From: Tribonema minus
Taxonomy: Eukaryota; Sar; Xanthophyceae; Tribonematales; Tribonemataceae
Assembly: GCA_017506865.1 (NCBI GenBank)
Contig: JAFCMP010000235.1
Span: forward strand, 310,001 to 374,000
Direction of reading: 5' to 3'
DNA length: 64,000 nt
Shown one piece after another: positions 57,901 through 63,900 of the stretch (position 1 is its first letter; every line of letters starts with the position of its first letter). Position numbers and translations under genes: made by a program. The notes under the pieces were generated by a model. The model did no database searches. It was not told the DNA's origin and worked only from the letters and a program-made list of their open reading frames with translations.

Positions 57901-60900
57901 GGCGCGGAGGTGGAGCTGCATGCCTCGTGCAAGCCAGGACTTGAAGCGTTCAGCTGGACCGCTGATGTACCCCTGCGCCCCGTGGTCTGTTCGGTACGAC
58001 TGGGACGCCGCATGAGTTGCTCCAGGCCAGTGCCATGACCCACGACAGTTTTCAAGAGTAAGGACCAGCTGGCCTTCCCTTCTTCTACAATGGACAGCAC
58101 TGTGCGTGCTTTCTTGTCGGCCTTCGGTCCAGAGCTTTGTGCTCGCCGTGCCTCCTCTTTTCTAAGGTTCCACGCATCTGCTGCGTCGCTGCTCAGCGCA
58201 CAGTGCAGGCACTTCAGCTCTTCATGCAGCAGCACTCAAGTGCTGGACCTAACCATGTAGAAGTACTTCGGAGTTACACAGAGCGCAAGCGATGTACAAC
58301 CAAAACAAGCACCGTTTCAATGAACCAGGAGCGAAGTGCATGCTCTCTGCATCTCACATTGCGACACGACGGAGCGAGTTCACCATCGCGAAGAAGTCGC
58401 TGCAAAGGTTCCCCCTGTTGCAGTCACGTTATCAAGATGCACGCAGCTGCTCTGTGCTGAGCACTGCGCTGTCGCCTTTGCCCGCATCGCAGTTCGCCTG
58501 GGACGCTCCGCTGGGCGAGCACATGGTCGTCGTGCAGGTCGACGCGGGAGAGTCGCCGCCGGAAGAAGCGCCGCCCGCGCGCATCATAGGCGTCTTTCCC
58601 CTGGACCAGGCAAGCGGACAGCAATAAATTCACCCAGTAGTCATCACTCATGGCGGCGCTCTGTCTTTGTCATTGCCGCACTGCGGTGTTACCAGCAGTG
58701 TGTGTCCTGTCACTGCTGGTGAAGCACTGCTGCGCACACGCAAAAACTCCCCGCCGTACAACAGGTCACTCCTGCTCACGGGCCCGCTGCAACTGCTGCA
58801 GCAGCGGCGACCACGGTTATTGGTGGAAGGCACTTGCGGCTAACCATCCCTTATCTCCTACAGCTCTACGATCTTTTGATTCGTTTTCATGTGGGTGCGC
58901 CGCACTCTCCACACCATACCGCTCATGTAACCACGAACTGCTCATGAAACACCATGCGTGAGCGCTGCCGTGCCGACACCACGAGTACACTGTACACCAC
59001 GAGTCCACTGTACTCCGGACCTGAGCTGAACCGCGCACGACGCCATTCGTGTTGGTGCGATGCGCAGGTGCGATCGTTTCCGCGCACAGGGCCGCTGTGC
59101 GCGCGCGTGGAGCCCGAGGGCGCGACGCGCGTGCTGCGCATCACCAGTGCTCAGCAGGGCGAACCGCAGGTGCAGGTACGCCCAGAAGTACAGGGACGGA
59201 TTCTCAACGCGCATCAAGACACTTGCGCGTTTTCACCAGACGCATGCAGATTATGGTAGCAAGCTAGACATCTGCCATCTGGGCTTTTTCGCGCCTTCTC
59301 AGCGGGAATCAGTAAGAACTAGAGGCACTCGCTAAGCTGCAATTTGTAAGACATGAGGAGGCGCAATGCTGTTGTACTTTTGAAGTATGGATTATGCTTA
59401 CTGCTAGCACCCACTCTAGGGTCCGCTGCGCGCGCGCGTGGAGCCCGAGGGGGCGATGCGCGTGCTGCGCGTCACCAGTGCTCAGCAGGGAGAACCGGAA
59501 GTGCAGGTAGGCTTCAATGTGAACAACATGAGGCTCAATGCTGGTTTACAGTATGGACTATGCGTACCGGTCCGGAAATGCAGGTACACCTAGAAGTACA
59601 GGCACTCGCTACGCGCCAACTAGACAACACGAAGCGCAATCCTCCCTTTACAATGTGGACTATGCGTACTGGTAGCACGATTCAAAGGTGCAGGCCACGA
59701 GCGCCGGGAGGTGGGGAGTTGAACTTTGATTCCAAAACCTGGGAGATCGCACTTAATGAATCTTAGCTGCTGGAAGTGCATGTTAGGGCTGCATTGCTCC
59801 TGGTCACCGTTTGCTTGTTGCAATGCGTGCGTGGGGATGTGTGCCTCCCACTCACATAACGGTACGGACGGACCTGTGCAGATGTGCTGTCAGCAATATC
59901 CCACGTAATGGCTTGTCAGCCTTGTGACAACACTGTAAGCCGCTGACCCAGTACATGGTGATGGCCCGCACGTTGTTGAGACCAGCACCACGTCTTCTTG
60001 AATCCTCTGCAATGTTTCCCCTCATTCGCGATCTGAGACGATTCCTCTGTGCATTTTCCATACAGAAAGTGACGGCTGTTCCACCTCTATGATCGCCTCT
60101 GTTTCACCCGGCGGATTGCATCTCCTCACCCATGTCTCCGCGACGCCTCTCCGCTCGAGCGCGGTCACAAGGCGCTTCACGTCACCCACCTACTTATATG
60201 TATATATATACGTGTATACAATGTAGACAACTATTTGGTATATATGTATGAACTGGCAAGTCTTCAAGCACTGCTCTATACGCGCGCCCCCCCCAGCCCT
60301 AACCCTAACCCTAAAACCTAACCCTAATCCTAACCCTAACCCTATCCCAAATGACACCTGCTCACTCACGAGTCACGTCACGCGCTCCGCTCGCAGGCCC
60401 CTTGTGCCCTGTCTCAGACTGTCCAGGGTATTACTATGGTAAGCGACAGTGTAGCACCGCACTTCCTAATCTCCCTTTCCAGCTGCCAAATCACACCTCC
60501 TCACCCATGCCACATGCTCCGCCCGCAGGTCCCTCGGCGCACGACGCCTGCGCCGCAGCCGCTGCTGCTGACCGTTGCGCTCGGCGGCGTCGGACTGAGC
60601 ATAACCGAGAGCGCGCCGCAGCCGCGCGAGCTGCTGTACGTGCTGGCCGCGAACTTGGGTCTTGCGGTGACGCGCACCGCCGACGCAGGTGCGCACGCCA
60701 GCTCCTGCTGTGATGCGTGATGAGAAATGAGGAATGAAGTGAGCACGGTTCGAGCACCTGAAGTACGTCTGCGCACGGACGAACAGGAGATGTTGATTCG
60801 TGTGAGCGGCGACGCGCAGCACTGATGCAGGTGCTCTGGCCAACGCATGCCATCATCGATACCCACAACGGGTATACAGAGTATACTTCAAGTACTTGAA

Positions 60901-63900
60901 GTCATTAGGATTGAGAACCTACAAGGGCCCAAAAGTAGCGGATTGAATTCTGCTGTGAAGCATTGTTTCAGCCCACATGCACCGACAAACCTCTCGCATG
61001 CTATGCTGATCAATCTTGTTCAGATGGCTCTGAGCGAGGCAGCTGCATGTGGACACACCCCTGTCAGTGTATCTTCTAGGTTGAACCAACAATGCTGCCC
61101 AAGATGCAACCGCTCGCCGCTTTTGACAGACGTCGTCTGCTGCCGTTACAACAGTTTCCTTATGCACCATTGCCCTGTGCTTGCAGATCTGGTGGAGATT
61201 TCGGTTGGGCGGCTGCAGGTGGACAACCAACTGCCCCTCACGCCGTTCCCGGTCCTGCTCAGCCCCGTCGAGGTGAGCACGTACTTCAGAGTTGAAGCAT
61301 GCATTTTTGCCATGCACAGAGGGCAGGTATGACACTGTAAGACATTGTAAGACATTGTGAGATGATGTCTTACATTGAGCCCTTGAGTCCTAGGAGGGAA
61401 ACCTTTGTTGGAATATGCGAAAGGTTCAGCGTAAGACACTCTAAGACATTGTAAGACACTGTAAGACAATGTCTTAACTTGAACCTTTGAGCCGCAGGAG
61501 GGAAACTTTGGATGGGAGATGCGCCAGATGTGAGCATTGCCAGGTCCCTTGTCGCCAGGCCACCTATTATCTGCAACACATGCTGGTCAGTGACCCCCGT
61601 GTTTTGCAACAAAGTCACCAGACGTTCTCACTGCCGCCATCTCATTGAGGAGCTCATTGGTATACATCCAGGTAGGTATATTGTAGGCCTGCAGGTGGGT
61701 ATGCACGCATGCGCGGTTCACTCCCCCCTGAGAATTGGGCCTGCCCTGCACATTCCTTTCGCAGGTTCACCTAAACAAGTCCCTGCTTGCTTCAGAAGCT
61801 ACAGCGACTGATGCATCCTTTGTGAGGCAGAGGCCGTCGCCGCAACTGCTCGCGCATCCTGGCCCACGCTGTGTGTGCAATGACATGCGCAGTGACGCCG
61901 CTCCCTTCATCTTCATGCATCACCCACCGCCTGTTGCCCCGCGTCTGCAGAGCCGCGGCTATGGGCAGCAGCAGCACACGGCTATGGCGCGCACGGCGGC
62001 AGCCTGCGTTTCGACGCTCACGCCCGGTTCCGGCGACGCCACACCGGTGAGTCGAATGTGATCAGTGCCAGCAACACTCTATGCCATAACTACATAATGT
62101 ACGTGTGTACGCCCGGTGAGAGCTGTTGCGCTTGACATAGCAGCAGCAGCAGCAGCAGCACACGGCTCTGGCATGCACGGCGGCGGCCTGTGTCGCAACA
62201 ATGCCACCCGGTTTCAGCGACGCCACAACGGAGAGTCGGATGTGTTCAGTGCCGACACTCGATGCGTGATTAGTGCCAGCACTCTATGCCAGAACTACAA
62301 ATGTATGTGTACGCCCGATGAGCGTTGTTGCGCTGGACGTGACAGCAGCAGCAGCAGCAGCATACGGCGCTGGCGCGACGGCGGCGGCCTGCGTCGCGAC
62401 GCTCCCGCCCAGTTCAAGCGCCATCGCGGTGAGTTACATGTGATAAGTGCCAACAACAGTCTATGCCATAATTACAAAATGTACGTGTACGTCCGATGAG
62501 CGCTGTTGCGCTCGACATAACAGCAGCAGCAGCAGCACACGGCGCTGACGCGCACGGCGGCAGCCTGCGTTGCGACGCTCCCGCCCGGTTCAAGTGAGGC
62601 GAGACAGACGTCATTAGTGCCAACAGTATGCCAGAACGAACTGTATGCGCAAGCCGGAATGAGCGCTGTTGCGCTTGACGCAACAGGCACTCTCACACCG
62701 CCGTCTTGTCCTTCCCGCATCAGCCGCGCCTTGTATCCGGAGCTGCCTCCGCGGCGCCTGCGGCGCCACAGCGCTGACGGCACCAAAGCCTTCACGGCGC
62801 GATTCTGCACCGCTACCCCACGCTCTAAATTATGCTATCTTGCTATGACCCAGTGTGCAGTCACACCGGCCCAGCCGTGAGCGCGGCCTCTCCGCCATAG
62901 CCCGCCGCCGCTGCCGCTGTCGCCGCACTCGCGCTGGCGCACGCAGCAGCCCCGCACACGTGCTACACATACCCACCTACCCTTTGCCTCACTCACACCA
63001 AAAGCAACATGTCCTGCCTTCCTGCTGCAGTCTCGGCCCCCCGCCACCCTCGAAGTGGTCACCTGGGGTGACTTATTTGGCGGCCGCAGCGGCGGCAGCG
63101 GCGACAGCGGCGGCGGCAGCGGCGGCGCCATGTGGGTGCGCTCCGCCGTGGTGCGGCTACGGCCGCTCGACGTCAGCGCTGACGGCGCGCTGCTGCTGGC
63201 GCTGGGACGGTTCTACGGAAGGGTCTCCGGAAACTTCGACGGCGCAGACGTGAGTGACTCTATATAGAAAATGCTACAACTCAGGTCATCAGGCCTCAGG
63301 GGTGTTGGGAACCGGTATTGCAGCAGGGGGAGGGTGTCTTGGTTGCAAGAAAGCAGACTTGGAATGTGCATGCCTTTCAATGCACAGCGCAAAGCCAACA
63401 AGTCGGCTGCCGCTGCTGCCGTGCAGTGGCGCGCGCCCCTCTCATTGGCTGTGCCGCTGCCGCCGATCACTTTCATGCTCGTTAACAGAGAATTGTAACT
63501 CGATTGTGACTTGCGATGCAGGCCAGTTGCAATGCATACATCCTCACCATGCTCGGACAAGGTCTCACCCGTGTATCGATCTCTCCGCCGCGCAGCCCGC
63601 CGCCGCCTTCGAGGACGCCGCCGCCGCCGCCGCGCCGCAGTGCGTGGATCCCTTCGCGGCGCTGCAGCTGACGCCTGCCGCCGCGCAGCGCGTGCCTGTC
63701 TCCGCTGAGGCGCCGTCGGGCAAAGTGTACGTGGAAGCGCTTGACATCTCGCCGCTGCGCCTGCGCGTCAGCTTCTCGCTGAGCGCCGCCCCCGCCGCCG
63801 CCCCCGCCGCCCCCGCCGCCGCCGCCGCCGCCGCTTCGGAAGCGGCGCCGCTGCCAGATGGGGGGGCATCGCTGGGCGCAGCAGGGGGGCAGCGCCTGCT

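Noticed and set aside
59420-59508. Treating the second exon 55 copy as the real exon instead of the first
   Set aside because: Both are possible; the first has the better acceptor and, as in other arrays, the real exon is the most 5' of donor-side copies.
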